A stretch of 64,000 bases of DNA from Ectopseudomonas composti (GCF_900115475.1 NZ_FOWP01000001.1:682001-746000), one strand, 5' to 3'. Shown: positions 17,540 to 30,183, numbered from the stretch's first letter. A program made the numbers and translations. Notes: generated from the letters alone by a model not told the origin.

Positions 17540-18745
17540 ATGCAGTCTGGAAAGATCGTGGTCGAACACCTGTACAAGGTTTTCGGCTCCAACCCACAAG
17601 AAGCCATCGACCTGCTCAAGGAAGGCTGGAGCAAGGAAAGGATTCTGGCCGAGAAAGGCGCCGTGATCGGCGTCAGCGATGTGTCGTTCAGCGTCGAAGA
17701 GGGCGAAATCTTCGTGCTCATGGGCCTGTCCGGTTCTGGCAAATCCACCCTGATTCGTCTGATCAACCGTCTGGTCGAGCCCAGTGCCGGTGATGTCTTC
17801 ATCGATGGTCAGAACGTAGCCAAGCTGCCGCAATCGCAACTGATCGATCTGCGCCGTCGCGACATGAGCATGGTCTTCCAGTCCTTCGCCCTGATGCCTT
17901 CGCGCAGCGTGCTGGACAACTCCGCCTTCGGCCTGGAAGTGGCCGGCACCGGCCGCAAGGAGCGCGAGAAGCGCGCCATGGAAGTGCTCAAGCAGGTCGG
18001 CCTGGACACCTTCGCTCACAAGTACCCGCACGAACTCTCCGGCGGTATGCAGCAACGGGTCGGCCTGGCCCGTGCACTGACGGTGAACCCGTCGATGATC
18101 ATCATGGACGAGGCCTTCTCCGCCCTCGACCCACTCAAGCGCCGCGAGATGCAGGACGTGCTGCTGGAGCTGCAGAAGACTCATCGCCGCACCATCATTT
18201 TCGTCTCCCACGACATCGAAGAAGCCATGCGTATCGGTACCCGCATCGGCATCATGGAAGGCGGCAAGCTGATCCAGGTCGGCACCCCGCAGGAGCTGAT
18301 CGAGAAGCCAGCCAACGAATACGTGCGCAACTTCTTCGACACCGTCGACACCAGCCGTTACCTCACGGCAGGCCAGCTCATGGCCGACAGCGTGCCAACC
18401 TACGTCTACAACGGCAGCGCGCCGGACGCTGCGAAAATCTGCAAGGAGCTGCAGGCGCTGGACAAGCACTACGCCTTCATCGTCGACGAGCAAAACAACT
18501 TCCAGGGTTCCATCAGCCTGGAGAAGATCGCTCTGATGGTCGACGGTGACGAGCCCAGACCACTCGAAACGGATGCGCTCAAACAGGTGGTGCCGGTACC
18601 CGAAGACATGCCACTGGAAGACGTCATCACCCGTCTGGTGGACAACGAAGGTCCGATCCCGGTGGTAGACGCCGACGGCCATTACTGCGGCGCCATCAGT
18701 AAGGGCCGCCTGCTGACCCGACTGCAGGGGGAATCCAATGAGTGA
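17540..18745 (+). CDS. cbcV: Choline/betaine/carnitine ABC transporter ATPase
   Basis: A 401-residue ProV/OpuAA-type ATPase. Walker A GLSGSGKST near residue 63, Q-loop VFQSFALMPSRSV, signature LSGGMQQRVGLARAL, Walker B MIIMDEAFSALDP, switch FVSHD. The C-terminal part (about 275-400) resembles paired CBS-type regulatory domains (ISLEKIALMVDGD, DNEGPIPVVDADG). The start MQSGKIVVEHLYKVFG follows an AAGGGG ribosome site; the longer frame is not coding. It energises uptake of choline, betaine and carnitine. It overlaps cbcW by 8 bp. Confidence 0.94.
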   Translation: MQSGKIVVEHLYKVFGSNPQEAIDLLKEGWSKERILAEKGAVIGVSDVSFSVEEGEIFVLMGLSGSGKSTLIRLINRLVEPSAGDVFIDGQNVAKLPQSQLIDLRRRDMSMVFQSFALMPSRSVLDNSAFGLEVAGTGRKEREKRAMEVLKQVGLDTFAHKYPHELSGGMQQRVGLARALTVNPSMIIMDEAFSALDPLKRREMQDVLLELQKTHRRTIIFVSHDIEEAMRIGTRIGIMEGGKLIQVGTPQELIEKPANEYVRNFFDTVDTSRYLTAGQLMADSVPTYVYNGSAPDAAKICKELQALDKHYAFIVDEQNNFQGSISLEKIALMVDGDEPRPLETDALKQVVPVPEDMPLEDVITRLVDNEGPIPVVDADGHYCGAISKGRLLTRLQGESNE

Positions 18746-19622
18746 CAAGAAACTCGACCTGGGTAGCTGGGTCAACGACGTCGTCCAGCACCTGCTGGAT
18801 AACTACAGCGGCGCCTTCGACAGCATTGGCAGCGTGGTCGCCGGCTTCTCCGAGGCCATCGAGAAGGTGTTGATGCTGCCGCCGGCCTGGCTGCTGATCG
18901 CCATCTTCGTCGGCCTCGGTCTCTGGCGCATTGGTGCACGCTTCGCGGTATTCACCGCGGTGGCCTTCATCCTGATCGTCATGACCGGCTTCTGGGAGCA
19001 GACCGTGGTCACCCTCGGCCTGACCTTCTCTGCCACCCTGATCAGCCTGCTGCTGGGTATCCCACTGGGCATATGGGCCGCGCGCAGCGAGCGCGTCGCG
19101 ATGATTATCCGCCCGGTGTTGGATTTCATGCAGACCATGCCGGCGTTCGTCTACCTGATTCCGGCGGCCATGCTGTTCGGCCTCGGCCGCGTACCCGGCA
19201 TCATCGCCACGGTGATTTTCGCCATGCCGCCGGCGGTACGCCTGACCAGCCTGGGCATCCGCCAGGTGAACAAGGAAATCGTCGAAGCTGGCCAATCGTT
19301 CGGCTGCACCAGCCGCCAACTGCTGTTCAAGGTGCAACTGCCCAACGCCATGCCGTCGATCATGGCCGGGGTCAACCAGACCATCATGATGGCCCTGTCG
19401 ATGGTGATCATCGCCTCGATGGTCGGCGCCGGCGGCCTGGGTAACGATGTGCTGGCGAGTATCCAGCGCCTGGACATCGGTCTAGGCTTCGAGAGCGGCA
19501 TGGCCGTGGTGCTGCTGGCGATCATCCTCGACCGCATCACCGAAAGTTTCGGCACGCCGCAAACCGCCAAAGGCGGCATATTCGCCTGGTTCAGTGGCAA
19601 GCTGCAGCGCCAGTCTAGCTAA
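18738..19622 (+). CDS. cbcW: Choline/betaine/carnitine ABC transporter permease
   Basis: A 294-residue ProW/OpuAB-type inner-membrane permease with about six to seven membrane helices. The EAA loop lies around residues 185-200 (EAGQSFGCTSRQLLFKVQLP). The start overlaps the cbcV end by 8 bp, which implies coupled translation. It forms the channel shared by the binding proteins in this window (CbcX, CaiX, and probably those at 15620 and 20805). Confidence 0.94.
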   Translation: MSDKKLDLGSWVNDVVQHLLDNYSGAFDSIGSVVAGFSEAIEKVLMLPPAWLLIAIFVGLGLWRIGARFAVFTAVAFILIVMTGFWEQTVVTLGLTFSATLISLLLGIPLGIWAARSERVAMIIRPVLDFMQTMPAFVYLIPAAMLFGLGRVPGIIATVIFAMPPAVRLTSLGIRQVNKEIVEAGQSFGCTSRQLLFKVQLPNAMPSIMAGVNQTIMMALSMVIIASMVGAGGLGNDVLASIQRLDIGLGFESGMAVVLLAIILDRITESFGTPQTAKGGIFAWFSGKLQRQSS

Positions 19623-19652
19623 TCCGTTTTTTCACTTCACAGGGAACCGCAG

Positions 19653-20597
19653 ATGAAAACGATCAAGACCACCGCCGCCATCGGCCTGCTGTCCTGCGTA
19701 CTGATGCAGGGTGCCATGGCCGCCGAGCCGGCGAGCTGCAAACAGGTCCGCTTCGCCGAGATCGGCTGGGCCGACATCGCCGCCACCACCGGTGTGGCCA
19801 TGACCCTGGTCGAAGGCTTGGGCTACCAGCCACGCAAGATCATGGCCTCGGTGCCTATCGCCTTCACCGGCGTGAAGAGCGGCCAGGTCGATGTCTTCCT
19901 CGGCTACTGGGCGCCGTCGATGGACTCGGTGATCGAGCCCTTCCTCAAGGGCGACGGGGTCAAGGTACTGCCCAAGGCCAACCTCGAAGGCGCCAAGTAC
20001 ACCCTGGCCGTGCCGACCTACGCGGCCGAAGCCGGCCTGAAGAGTTTCCAGGACATCGCCAAGTTCAAGGATCAACTGGGTGGCAAGATCTACGGCATCG
20101 AGCCGGGTAACGACGGCAACCTGTTGATCGACGGCATGATCAAAAACAACCAGTTCGACCTGGGCGACTTCCGCATGGTCGAGTCCAGCGAAGCCGGCAT
20201 GCTGGTACAGGTGTCGCGCGCCATCAAGAAGAAAGAGCCGGTCGTCTTCCTGGGCTGGGCACCGCACCCGATGAACACCCAACACGACATCACCTACCTC
20301 TCTGGCGGTGACGACGTCTTCGGCCCCGACTACGGCGCTGCCAAGGTCTATACCGTGGTACCGCCGGATTACGAAGCGCGCTGCGAGAACGTTGGCAAAC
20401 TGCTGAACAACCTGCAGTTCACCGTCGATATCGAAAGCCAGCTGATGGAGAAGGTGCTGGAGAAGGAAAACCCGCAGGACGTCGCCAAAGCCTGGATCAA
20501 GGCCAACCCGGCGATCCTCGACCAGTGGCTGAGCGGCGTGACCACCTTCGACGGTCAGGACGGGGTTGCCGCCGTGAAGAAACACGTCGGGCTGTAA
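19653..20597 (+). CDS. cbcX: Choline-binding periplasmic protein
   Basis: A 314-residue ChoX-type binding protein with a Sec signal peptide (GAMAAEPASC). The choline cage by motif is W39/D41 (GWAD), W86 (GYWAPS), Y116 (KYTLAV), N153/N156 (EPGNDGN) and W202 (GWAPH). Third gene of cbcVWX, 30 bp after cbcW. In P. aeruginosa and P. syringae, CbcX is the choline-specific receptor of the Cbc system. Confidence 0.92.
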   Translation: MKTIKTTAAIGLLSCVLMQGAMAAEPASCKQVRFAEIGWADIAATTGVAMTLVEGLGYQPRKIMASVPIAFTGVKSGQVDVFLGYWAPSMDSVIEPFLKGDGVKVLPKANLEGAKYTLAVPTYAAEAGLKSFQDIAKFKDQLGGKIYGIEPGNDGNLLIDGMIKNNQFDLGDFRMVESSEAGMLVQVSRAIKKKEPVVFLGWAPHPMNTQHDITYLSGGDDVFGPDYGAAKVYTVVPPDYEARCENVGKLLNNLQFTVDIESQLMEKVLEKENPQDVAKAWIKANPAILDQWLSGVTTFDGQDGVAAVKKHVGL

Positions 20598-20804
20598 CAG
20601 GCCGCGACCCGATACAGGCCCGCAACCCAAGGTTCGGGCCTGGTACCTCCTCGTTGAACGCTAGCGGCTGATTTCTGGCCGTGACGGGGAGACTTTGCCC
20701 GCGAACCGGCAATCTGCTGCGCAACACGGTTTCGCAAGGCCCGCAATGAGAACGAGCCAGTCAACGATTTTGCAACTGCCACTCACTGATGGAGCACAAT
20801 AAAC

Positions 20805-21656
20805 ATGCGCGTACTTAAGCATCTCTGCCTCGGCGCTGCCGCCCTGGCCATTGGCATGGGCAGCGCCCTCGCCGCCGACAAACCCACCCTGAAGATCGGC
20901 TACGTCAACGGCTGGGACGACAGCGTCGCCGTGACCCATGTCGCCGGAGAAATCCTGCAAAGCAAACTCGGCTACAGCGTCGAACTGAAGCCGGTCGAAC
21001 CCGCCATCATGTGGCAGGGCGTAGCCCGCGGCGACCTCGACGCCACCCTCTCCGCCTGGCTGCCGGCCACCCACGGCGAGTACTACGAGAAACTCAAGGA
21101 CAAGGTGGAAATCCTAGGCACCAACTACTCCGGCGCCAAGATCGGCCTAATCGTACCGGACTACGTACAAGCCAAGTCCATCGAAGACCTGGAGAAATAC
21201 GCCAAGGACTTCGACGGCAAGATCACCGGCATCGACGCCGGTGCCGGCGTGATGCGCCGCACCGAAGAGGCCATCAAGGAATACAACCTGGCCAGCATCA
21301 AACTGATGCCAAGCTCGGGCCCGGCCATGGCCACCGCCCTGACTCGTGCCGAGAAGGCGCAAAAACCGATCGTGGTCACCGGCTGGATTCCGCACTGGAT
21401 GTTCGCCAAGTGGAAACTGCGCTTCCTCGAAGATCCGAAAAAAGTCTTCGGCGACGACGAGCGCGTCGACACCGTGGCCAACCCGGCACTGAAAGAAAAA
21501 GCCGCCGACGCGGCCGCCTTCCTCAGCAAGATTTCCTGGAGCGGCGAAGAAGTCGGTTCGGTGATGCTGGCCATTCGCGAAGGCGCCAAGCCGGATCAGG
21601 CCGCCAAGGACTGGATCGCCAAGAACCCGGATCGCGTTGCGGAGTGGCTGAAGTAA
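20805..21656 (+). CDS. betX: Glycine betaine-binding periplasmic protein, BetX-like
   Basis: A 283-residue OpuAC binding protein with a Sec signal peptide (SALAADKPTLK). It belongs to a different branch from CbcX: GWDDS at 36-40 with W37, AWLPATHGEYY with W85, and GWIPHWMFAKW with W194 and W198, the pattern of betaine-specific receptors. It lies 207 bp after cbcX with its own ribosome site (GGAG) and its own terminator. The BetX name is by resemblance to the known betaine receptor that recruits to Cbc; proline betaine is an alternative ligand. Confidence 0.8.
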   Translation: MRVLKHLCLGAAALAIGMGSALAADKPTLKIGYVNGWDDSVAVTHVAGEILQSKLGYSVELKPVEPAIMWQGVARGDLDATLSAWLPATHGEYYEKLKDKVEILGTNYSGAKIGLIVPDYVQAKSIEDLEKYAKDFDGKITGIDAGAGVMRRTEEAIKEYNLASIKLMPSSGPAMATALTRAEKAQKPIVVTGWIPHWMFAKWKLRFLEDPKKVFGDDERVDTVANPALKEKAADAAAFLSKISWSGEEVGSVMLAIREGAKPDQAAKDWIAKNPDRVAEWLK

Positions 21657-21676
21657 GCCTTCCTCCAGTCACATCA

Positions 21677-21704
21677 CAAAGCGGGCTTCGGCCCGCTTTG
21701 TCGC
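21677..21704 (+). terminator. Rho-independent terminator after binding-protein gene
   Basis: A perfect 10-bp stem CAAAGCGGGC/GCCCGCTTTG with a TTCG tetraloop, 20 bp after the 20805 gene stop. The T-run is short, being mostly inside the stem. Confidence 0.8.
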
Positions 21705-21710
21705 TTACCC

Positions 21711-21772
21711 TAGGGTGCGCCGTGCGCACCCGGCTCCATCAGCGACAAGCCGGTGCGCATGGCGCACCCTAC
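21711..21772. repeat. Palindromic repeat pair, GTGCGC family
   Basis: The unit TAGGGTGCGCCGTGCGCACC and its inverted partner ending GGCGCACCCTAC enclose a 21-bp loop, just upstream of the betI promoter. Confidence 0.8.
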
Positions 21773-21780
21773 CCATGTAA

Positions 21781-21810
21781 TTGATCGATCGATCAAAATC
21801 CGCCTAGACT
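21781..21810 (+). promoter_or_regulatory. betI promoter with palindromic BetI operator
   Basis: A perfect 16-bp palindrome TTGATCGATCGATCAA (21781-21796) starts a likely -35 (TTGATC), with TAGACT at 21805-21810 as a candidate -10. BetI is known to repress its own operon and to be released by choline. A related imperfect dyad precedes betB at 22675. The assignment rests on sequence symmetry and context. Confidence 0.7.
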
Positions 21811-21840
21811 GCGCTCCACTCGTTCCCCGTGGAGACACCC

Positions 21841-22431
21841 ATGCCCAAGGTCGGCATGCAGCCCATTCGTCGTTCGCAATTGATCGCCGCTACCCTGGAA
21901 GCCGTCGACCAGGTCGGCATGGCCGATGCCAGCATCGCCTATATCGCCCGCCTGGCAGGGGTGTCGAACGGCATCATCAGCCACTACTTCAACGACAAGA
22001 ATGGCCTGCTCGAAGCCACCATGCGCCACCTGATGCAGGCGCTCAGCGAGGCCGTGGGCGCACGCCGCCGTGCGCTGCGCGAGGACAACCCGCAAGCACA
22101 CCTGAAGGCGATGATCGATGGCAACTTCGATGAAAGCCAGGTAAGCGGCCCGGCGATGAAGACCTGGCTGGCGTTCTGGGCCAGCAGCATGCACCAGCCG
22201 GCCCTGCGCCGCTTGCAGCGGGTCAACGACCACCGCCTCTATTCCAACCTGTGTGGCCAGTTCCATCGCGTACTGCCGCAAGATCAGGCACGCTTCGCCG
22301 CCCGCGGCCTGGCTTCGCTGATCGACGGCCTGTGGCTGCGCGGCGCGCTCTCCGGCGAGGCCTTCGATACCGAACAAGCGCGGCGCATCGCCTATGACTA
22401 CCTCGACCTGCAGCTGAGCAAAGCCCTGTAA
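21841..22431 (+). CDS. betI: Choline-responsive TetR repressor
   Basis: A 196-residue TetR-family repressor with an N-terminal helix-turn-helix ([21 protein letters not shown], about 30-50). The [12 protein letters not shown]-terminus is the conserved BetI start; the ATG four codons earlier (METP) is rejected on that ground. BetI represses betIBA and is relieved by choline. The 314-bp gap before betB with its own operator suggests betI is transcribed separately from betBA here, or with a long intergenic leader. Confidence 0.94.
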   Translation: MPKVGMQPIRRSQLIAATLEAVDQVGMADASIAYIARLAGVSNGIISHYFNDKNGLLEATMRHLMQALSEAVGARRRALREDNPQAHLKAMIDGNFDESQVSGPAMKTWLAFWASSMHQPALRRLQRVNDHRLYSNLCGQFHRVLPQDQARFAARGLASLIDGLWLRGALSGEAFDTEQARRIAYDYLDLQLSKAL

Positions 22432-22493
22432 GGCAATCCATCCTGCCCTTGTGGGCTGAAGCCCACCCTACGGGCTGAGCAAAGCTCAGTAGC

Positions 22494-22544
22494 GTAGGGC
22501 GGGTGTAACCCGCCGCCCAAGATGGCGGGTTACACCCGCCCTAC
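22494..22544. repeat. Perfect palindromic repeat, GTAGGGCGGGTGTAACCC type
   Basis: Perfect 21-bp arms beginning GTAGGGCGGGTGTAACCCGC around a 9-bp loop. I see no other copy in the window. Confidence 0.85.
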
Positions 22545-22603
22545 CTGACTGTGATGCCTGGCAGGCGTGCAGCTCTATGATTTTTAGCCTCTCAAGATCG
22601 CTC

Positions 22604-22626
22604 GGTGCGCACAGCGCACCCTACGG
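22604..22626. repeat. Single unit of GTGCGC palindromic repeat
   Basis: The unit GGTGCGCACAGCGCACCCTA, same family as 616, 13739, 21711 and 44394. Confidence 0.6.
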
Positions 22627-22674
22627 CCATGTACATGGCGTGCATGTCGCGTTTGGCTGTGCGCTGTCGTTTTT

Positions 22675-22703
22675 ATTGATTGATCGTTCAATTTAAATAA
22701 AAT
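22675..22703 (+). promoter_or_regulatory. betBA promoter with BetI-like dyad
   Basis: An imperfect dyad ATTGATTGATCGTTCAAT (22675-22692; 14 of 18 positions symmetrical) shares the TTGAT...ATCAA-type core with the betI operator. TTGATT can serve as -35 and TAAAAT (22698-22703) as -10, with a short 15-bp spacing. It lies 43 bp before the betB ATG. Confidence 0.6.
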
Positions 22704-22745
22704 AGGCTGTTCTTCAAGCAGATTGCCAAGTGCAGAGGACAGCCC

Positions 22746-24218
<1,473 letters not shown>

Positions 24219-24234
24219 TCGCCGCGAAAAGCCC

Positions 24235-24299
24235 GTGGGAGCGGCTGGGCAGCGTACTGCTTTAGCCGCGAAAGGCATCGCGGATGAATCCGCTCCTAC
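24235..24299. repeat. Palindromic repeat, GTAGGAGCGG family (degenerate)
   Basis: Begins GTGGGAGCGGCTGGGC and ends AATCCGCTCCTAC in the betB-betA gap; it is a variant of the 6189 and 8990 repeats. A GTAGCCCGGAT fragment and a CCCGGG hairpin (24354-24371) follow before the betA ribosome site. Confidence 0.7.
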
Positions 24300-24384
24300 A
24301 AGAAATCGCCGCCCGTAGCCCGGATACCGTCCGGGGACATTCATCCACGTTCTCCCGGGTTGCTCCCGGGCAACAGGAGGAATC

Positions 24385-26091
24385 ATGACGCAGGAATTCG
24401 ACTACATCATCATCGGTGCTGGTTCGGCCGGTAACGTTCTGGCCTCTCGTCTGACCGAGGACGCGGACGTCAGCGTGCTATTGCTGGAAGCCGGCGGCCC
24501 CGACTACCGCCTCGACTTCCGCACCCAGATGCCTGCCGCCCTGGCCTTTCCACTGCAGGGCCGGCGCTACAACTGGGCCTACGAGACCGACCCCGAGCCG
24601 TACATGAACAACCGCCGCATGGAATGCGGACGTGGCAAGGGCCTGGGCGGCTCGTCGCTGATCAACGGCATGTGCTACATCCGCGGCAACGCGCTGGACT
24701 TCGACAGCTGGGCCAAGGCCAAGGGTCTGGAAGACTGGACCTATCTCGATTGCCTGCCGTATTTCCGCAAGGCGGAAACTCGCGATATCGGCCCCAACGA
24801 TTACCACGGTGGTGACGGCCCGGTGAGCGTGACCACCCCCAAGGCCGGCAACAACCCGCTGTTCCACGCCATGATCGAAGCTGGTGTACAAGCCGGTTAT
24901 CCGCGCACGGACGATCTCAACGGCTACCAGCAAGAAGGCTTTGGTCCGATGGACCGTACCGTGACCCCGGAAGGTCGCCGCGCCAGTACAGCGCGTGGCT
25001 ATCTGGACCAGGCACGGGCACGTCCCAACCTGACCATCGTCACCCACGCCACCACTGACCGCATCTTGTTCGACGGCAAGCGCGCCAGCGGCGTCAGTTA
25101 CCTGATCGGCAACTCCAACGACACCGTCACCGCCCGTGCGCGCCGCGAAGTGCTGCTGTGCGCCGGCGCCATCGCCTCGCCGCAGATTTTGCAACGCTCC
25201 GGCGTCGGCCCCGCCGCGCTGCTGAACGAGTTGGATGTGCCATTGGTACACGCGCTACCAGGCGTCGGCCAGAACCTGCAGGATCACCTGGAGATGTACC
25301 TGCAGTACGCCTGCACTCAGCCAGTATCGCTGTACCCGGCGCTCAAGCTGCTCAACCAGCCGGGCATCGGCGCGCAATGGCTGTTTGCCGGCAACGGCAT
25401 CGGCGCCAGCAACCAGTTCGAGGCTGGTGGCTTCATCCGCACCCGCCAAGAGTTCGCCTGGCCCAACATCCAGTTCCATTTCCTGCCGGTGGCGATCAAC
25501 TACAACGGCAGCAATGCAGTGAACGAGCACGGCTTCCAGGCCCACGTCGGCTCGATGCGTTCGCCCAGCCGCGGGCGCATCCAGATCAAGTCCAAGGACC
25601 CGCGCCAGCATCCGAGCATCCTGTTCAACTATATGAGCCATGAGCAGGACTGGCAGGAGTTCCGTGACGGCATTCGTCTCACCCGCGAGATCATGGCGCA
25701 GCCGGCACTCGATCCTTATCGCGGCCGTGAAATCAGCCCCGGTGCTCACGTACAGAGCGATGCCGAGCTGGACGCCTTCATCCGCGAGCATGCGGAAACC
25801 GCTTTCCACCCCTCCTGCTCGTGCAAGATGGGCGAAGATGATATGGCGGTGGTCGATGCTCAGGGCCGCGTTCACGGCCTGCAGGGGCTGCGCGTGGTGG
25901 ATGCGTCGATCATGCCGGAGATCATCACCGGCAATCTCAACGCCACCACCATCATGATGGCCGAGAAGATCGCCGACCGGATTCGCGGCCGCCAACCTCT
26001 GCCGCGCAGCACCGCGCCCTACTTCGTCGCCGGCGAGCGCCCAGTGCGCGGTACGCCGCTGCGCAGTCAGCAAGACAGGTTAGTCGGGTAA
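24385..26091 (+). CDS. betA: Choline dehydrogenase
   Basis: A 568-residue FAD-dependent GMC oxidoreductase that oxidises choline to betaine aldehyde at the membrane. The N-terminal FAD motif [13 protein letters not shown] is at about 11-23. The GMC signatures [20 protein letters not shown] (near 78-97) and [15 protein letters not shown] are present. The catalytic His lies in [10 protein letters not shown], and a second conserved Asn-rich segment is [24 protein letters not shown] precedes the start. Its 3' end overlaps the convergent TorT-like gene by 12 bp. Confidence 0.96.
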   Translation: MTQEFDYIIIGAGSAGNVLASRLTEDADVSVLLLEAGGPDYRLDFRTQMPAALAFPLQGRRYNWAYETDPEPYMNNRRMECGRGKGLGGSSLINGMCYIRGNALDFDSWAKAKGLEDWTYLDCLPYFRKAETRDIGPNDYHGGDGPVSVTTPKAGNNPLFHAMIEAGVQAGYPRTDDLNGYQQEGFGPMDRTVTPEGRRASTARGYLDQARARPNLTIVTHATTDRILFDGKRASGVSYLIGNSNDTVTARARREVLLCAGAIASPQILQRSGVGPAALLNELDVPLVHALPGVGQNLQDHLEMYLQYACTQPVSLYPALKLLNQPGIGAQWLFAGNGIGASNQFEAGGFIRTRQEFAWPNIQFHFLPVAINYNGSNAVNEHGFQAHVGSMRSPSRGRIQIKSKDPRQHPSILFNYMSHEQDWQEFRDGIRLTREIMAQPALDPYRGREISPGAHVQSDAELDAFIREHAETAFHPSCSCKMGEDDMAVVDAQGRVHGLQGLRVVDASIMPEIITGNLNATTIMMAEKIADRIRGRQPLPRSTAPYFVAGERPVRGTPLRSQQDRLVG

Positions 26092-27099
26092 CTCCTGACG
26101 GATCATCCAGTGCCCCTCGGGCGGCATCAGCCGGCCGAGGTCGAAGCGATCCAGTGAGTCCGCGTCGAGCATTTCGATTTGCGGGCTCACCAGTTGCGGC
26201 AGTTTTTCGCCCTGCAGGCCACGAACGGCCAGATCCAGCGCGATGCGCGCTTGAATCACAGGTGAGTCGGTGGGCGCGGCCAGCACCTGTCCCTCGCGAA
26301 TCTGTTCCAGCACCCGTTCGGTGGCGTACAGCGACAGCACTTGTGCCTCGGAGCCGATATTGCGCACCAGTTGCGCGGCGAAGGCCGCCGCCTCGGCATT
26401 GGCAATCAGGTAATCCAGATGTGGATGCTGCTTGAACAGCTCGCGCGCCAGTTGCGCCTGCCGACTGCGATCCACCGGACCGTAGCCGCCATGGACCAGG
26501 GTCACCTTGGTTCCGGGCAAGGCGTCACGCATGCCGAGCTCGGCATCCTGTACCCAGCCTGCATCGGCTGGACCAGGCAGCCAACCGACCTGAATCGGCC
26601 GGCCGCCGCTGATGCGCACCAGATACTCGAGCGTGGTACGCGCCATGTCGGCGAAGTCGACCCGTGAATGCGCGCTGAGTCCTTGGCACTCCAGGCGATT
26701 GACCAGATCGATGACCGGCCGCCCCGCCTTGCTCTGCACTTCTGCCGCGCTGCACAGGTCATAGGTGTTGATGCTGGCGACGACGAAGGCATCGGCGCCC
26801 TCGGCCACGCAATGCTCGAACTGCTCAACCTGCACATCGGCATGCTCGTAGCCACCGGCCTCATAGATGCCCAGGCGCACGCCCAGACGGTTGGCCTCCT
26901 GATCCAGACCCCAGGCCACGCCCCACCAGTAGCGGTCCTTGCCATGGGGCAGTAGCGCGCAGATCCGCCAAGGTTGGCTGGCCACCGGCAAAGGCCGGTA
27001 ATCCAGCAGTCGACCATCGGCGCGTACCGGATACGGAAACCACTCGGCTGCCAGCAGCGGCTGGCAGGCCAACGAAAGCCACAGAGATAACCAGCGCAT
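26080..27099 (-). CDS. torT: TorT-like periplasmic binding protein
   Basis: A 339-residue periplasmic-binding-protein type 1 (Peripla_BP_4) protein with a short Sec signal peptide ([12 protein letters not shown]). The sequence ([48 protein letters not shown]) resembles TorT, the TMAO-responsive partner of the TorS kinase. No torS, torR or TMAO reductase gene is in the window. It is convergent with betA and overlaps it by 12 bp. It may sense TMAO or a related methylamine, but other ligands are possible. Confidence 0.75.
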   Translation of the reverse strand: MRWLSLWLSLACQPLLAAEWFPYPVRADGRLLDYRPLPVASQPWRICALLPHGKDRYWWGVAWGLDQEANRLGVRLGIYEAGGYEHADVQVEQFEHCVAEGADAFVVASINTYDLCSAAEVQSKAGRPVIDLVNRLECQGLSAHSRVDFADMARTTLEYLVRISGGRPIQVGWLPGPADAGWVQDAELGMRDALPGTKVTLVHGGYGPVDRSRQAQLARELFKQHPHLDYLIANAEAAAFAAQLVRNIGSEAQVLSLYATERVLEQIREGQVLAAPTDSPVIQARIALDLAVRGLQGEKLPQLVSPQIEMLDADSLDRFDLGRLMPPEGHWMIRQELPD

Positions 27100-27243
27100 G
27101 AAGCCATCCTTAGCCCTTGCGGGGCGATGTGCCAGTCAACCCAGCGTAGCACCACCTCTGACACCTGCCCGGGCATCGACAACCTGCAGTTGCCCGGGTC
27201 CGGCCAGCGGCCTAGAGTGAAGCGTACAGACCATGAGAACAGC

Positions 27244-28665
27244 ATGACCAACCCCGCCCTGCTCGACCCAAGAACCGCCCGCCTGCTGCCCTGGATCGTT
27301 GCCATCGCCTTCTTCATGCAGACGCTGGACGGCACCATCCTCAATACCGCCCTCCCGGCCATGGCTGGCGACCTCAACGAAGACCCGCTGCGCATGCAGT
27401 CGGTGGTGATCGCCTACATGCTCACCGTGGCCCTGCTGATTCCGGCCTCGGGCTGGATTGCCGACCGTTTCGGCACGCGGCGCATTTTCTTCGGTGCCAT
27501 CGCCCTGTTCAGCCTCGGCTCGCTGCTTTGCGCGCTGTCGGAGTCGCTCAGCATGCTGATCGGCGCACGGGTCATCCAGGGCCTTGGCGGCGCCCTGATG
27601 ATGCCAGTCGGGCGCCTCGTGGTGCTGCGCGCCTATCCACGTTCGGAGCTGGTGCGGATCATGAGTTTCATCACCCTGCCCGGCCTGCTCGGCCCGCTGA
27701 TCGGCCCAAGCCTCGGCGGCTGGCTGGTGGAGGTGGCCAGCTGGCACTGGATCTTCCTGATCAACTTGCCGGTGGGGCTGCTCGGTTGCTGGGCGGCGCT
27801 GCGCCATATGCCAGACCTGCGCGGGCCAGAACGCAGTCGTTTCGATACGGCCGGCTTCCTGCTGTTCGGCGCCGCCATGCTGCTGATCACCGTGGCGCTG
27901 GAGGGGCTCGGCGAACTGCACCTGCCGATCATGCGCGTGGTGCTGCTGTTGCTCGGCGGAATGGCCTGCCTGGCTGCCTACTGGCTGCGCGCCGGGCGCA
28001 TCGAACACCCCCTGTTCTCACCAGCGTTGTTTCACACCCGCAGCTTCGCCGTGGGCATCATCGGCAACCTGTTCGCCCGCCTCGGCAGCGGCGCGCTACC
28101 CTTCCTCACGCCACTGCTGCTGCAACTGGCGATGGGTTACTCGCCGGCCCAGGCCGGTATGAGCCTGATCCCGCTGGCACTGGCGGCCATGGCAGCCAAA
28201 CCCCTGGCCAAACCGCTGATCGAACGTCTCGGTTACCGCAATATCCTCACCAGCAACACCCTGCTGCTCGGTGCCCTGATCGCCAGCTTGGCGTTGGTCG
28301 ATGCACAGACTTCGACGCTGCAGCTGATTATCCAACTGAGCCTGATTGGCGCCTGCAATTCGCTGCAGTTCACCGCGATGAATACCGTGACCCTGATCGA
28401 TCTGGACAACCGCGACGCCAGCAGCGGCAATAGCCTGTTGTCGGTGGTGGTGCAGCTCGCGATGGGCCTCGGCGTTGCCTCGGCAGCGGCGCTGCTCAGC
28501 GGTTTCAGCCGTGAATTCGGCGACACCAGCCACGTGCTCGAAGCGTTCCAGGCTACCTACCTGTGCGTCGGCCTGCTGTCGATGCTGGCGGCGGCGATCT
28601 TCCTGCAACTGGACACGAACGATGGCCGTAGCGGCCGCAATATCGAGGTTTCAGCGGACGAATGA
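27244..28665 (+). CDS. mdtD: MdtD-like MFS transporter (DHA2 family)
   Basis: A 473-residue, 14-helix major facilitator of the EmrB/QacA type. The motif-A region reads GWIADRFGTRRIF, and the antiporter motif C lies in LPGLLGPLIGPSLGGWL. The length equals that of E. coli MdtD, and the opening (LLPWIVAIAFFMQTLDGTILNTALPAM) matches that family. The start MTNPALLD is preceded by a weak ribosome site; the frame upstream is non-coding. The substrate is unknown. It is followed by dbpA after 49 bp. Confidence 0.8.
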   Translation: MTNPALLDPRTARLLPWIVAIAFFMQTLDGTILNTALPAMAGDLNEDPLRMQSVVIAYMLTVALLIPASGWIADRFGTRRIFFGAIALFSLGSLLCALSESLSMLIGARVIQGLGGALMMPVGRLVVLRAYPRSELVRIMSFITLPGLLGPLIGPSLGGWLVEVASWHWIFLINLPVGLLGCWAALRHMPDLRGPERSRFDTAGFLLFGAAMLLITVALEGLGELHLPIMRVVLLLLGGMACLAAYWLRAGRIEHPLFSPALFHTRSFAVGIIGNLFARLGSGALPFLTPLLLQLAMGYSPAQAGMSLIPLALAAMAAKPLAKPLIERLGYRNILTSNTLLLGALIASLALVDAQTSTLQLIIQLSLIGACNSLQFTAMNTVTLIDLDNRDASSGNSLLSVVVQLAMGLGVASAAALLSGFSREFGDTSHVLEAFQATYLCVGLLSMLAAAIFLQLDTNDGRSGRNIEVSADE

Positions 28666-28714
28666 GTGGGCCTGCTACACTGCCGGCCTGTTTCTCCATC
28701 CCCGAGTTCTTGCC

Positions 28715-30091
<1,377 letters not shown>

Positions 30092-30155
30092 GCACCGCCC
30101 TCTGCTGCGCTACGTTGAACCCACGCCTGGGCGCTCGCTGAGCGCCTTGCAGGCG

Positions 30156-30183
30156 AACGCGACGCGATGGCCGTCGCGTTTTT
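30156..30183 (+). terminator. Rho-independent terminator after dbpA
   Basis: The stem AACGCGACG/CGTCGCGTT with a 7-nt loop is followed by a T-run (30179-30183), about 65 bp after the dbpA stop. Confidence 0.8.

Larger units (their letters stand above)
22432..22745. other. betI-betB intergenic region with repeats and promoter
   Basis: A 314-bp gap. It holds a small hairpin (GTGGGCTGAAGCCCACC near 22451), a perfect palindromic repeat at 22494-22544, a GTGCGC unit at 22604-22626, and the betB operator/promoter at 22675-22703. No gene is seen. Confidence 0.7.
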
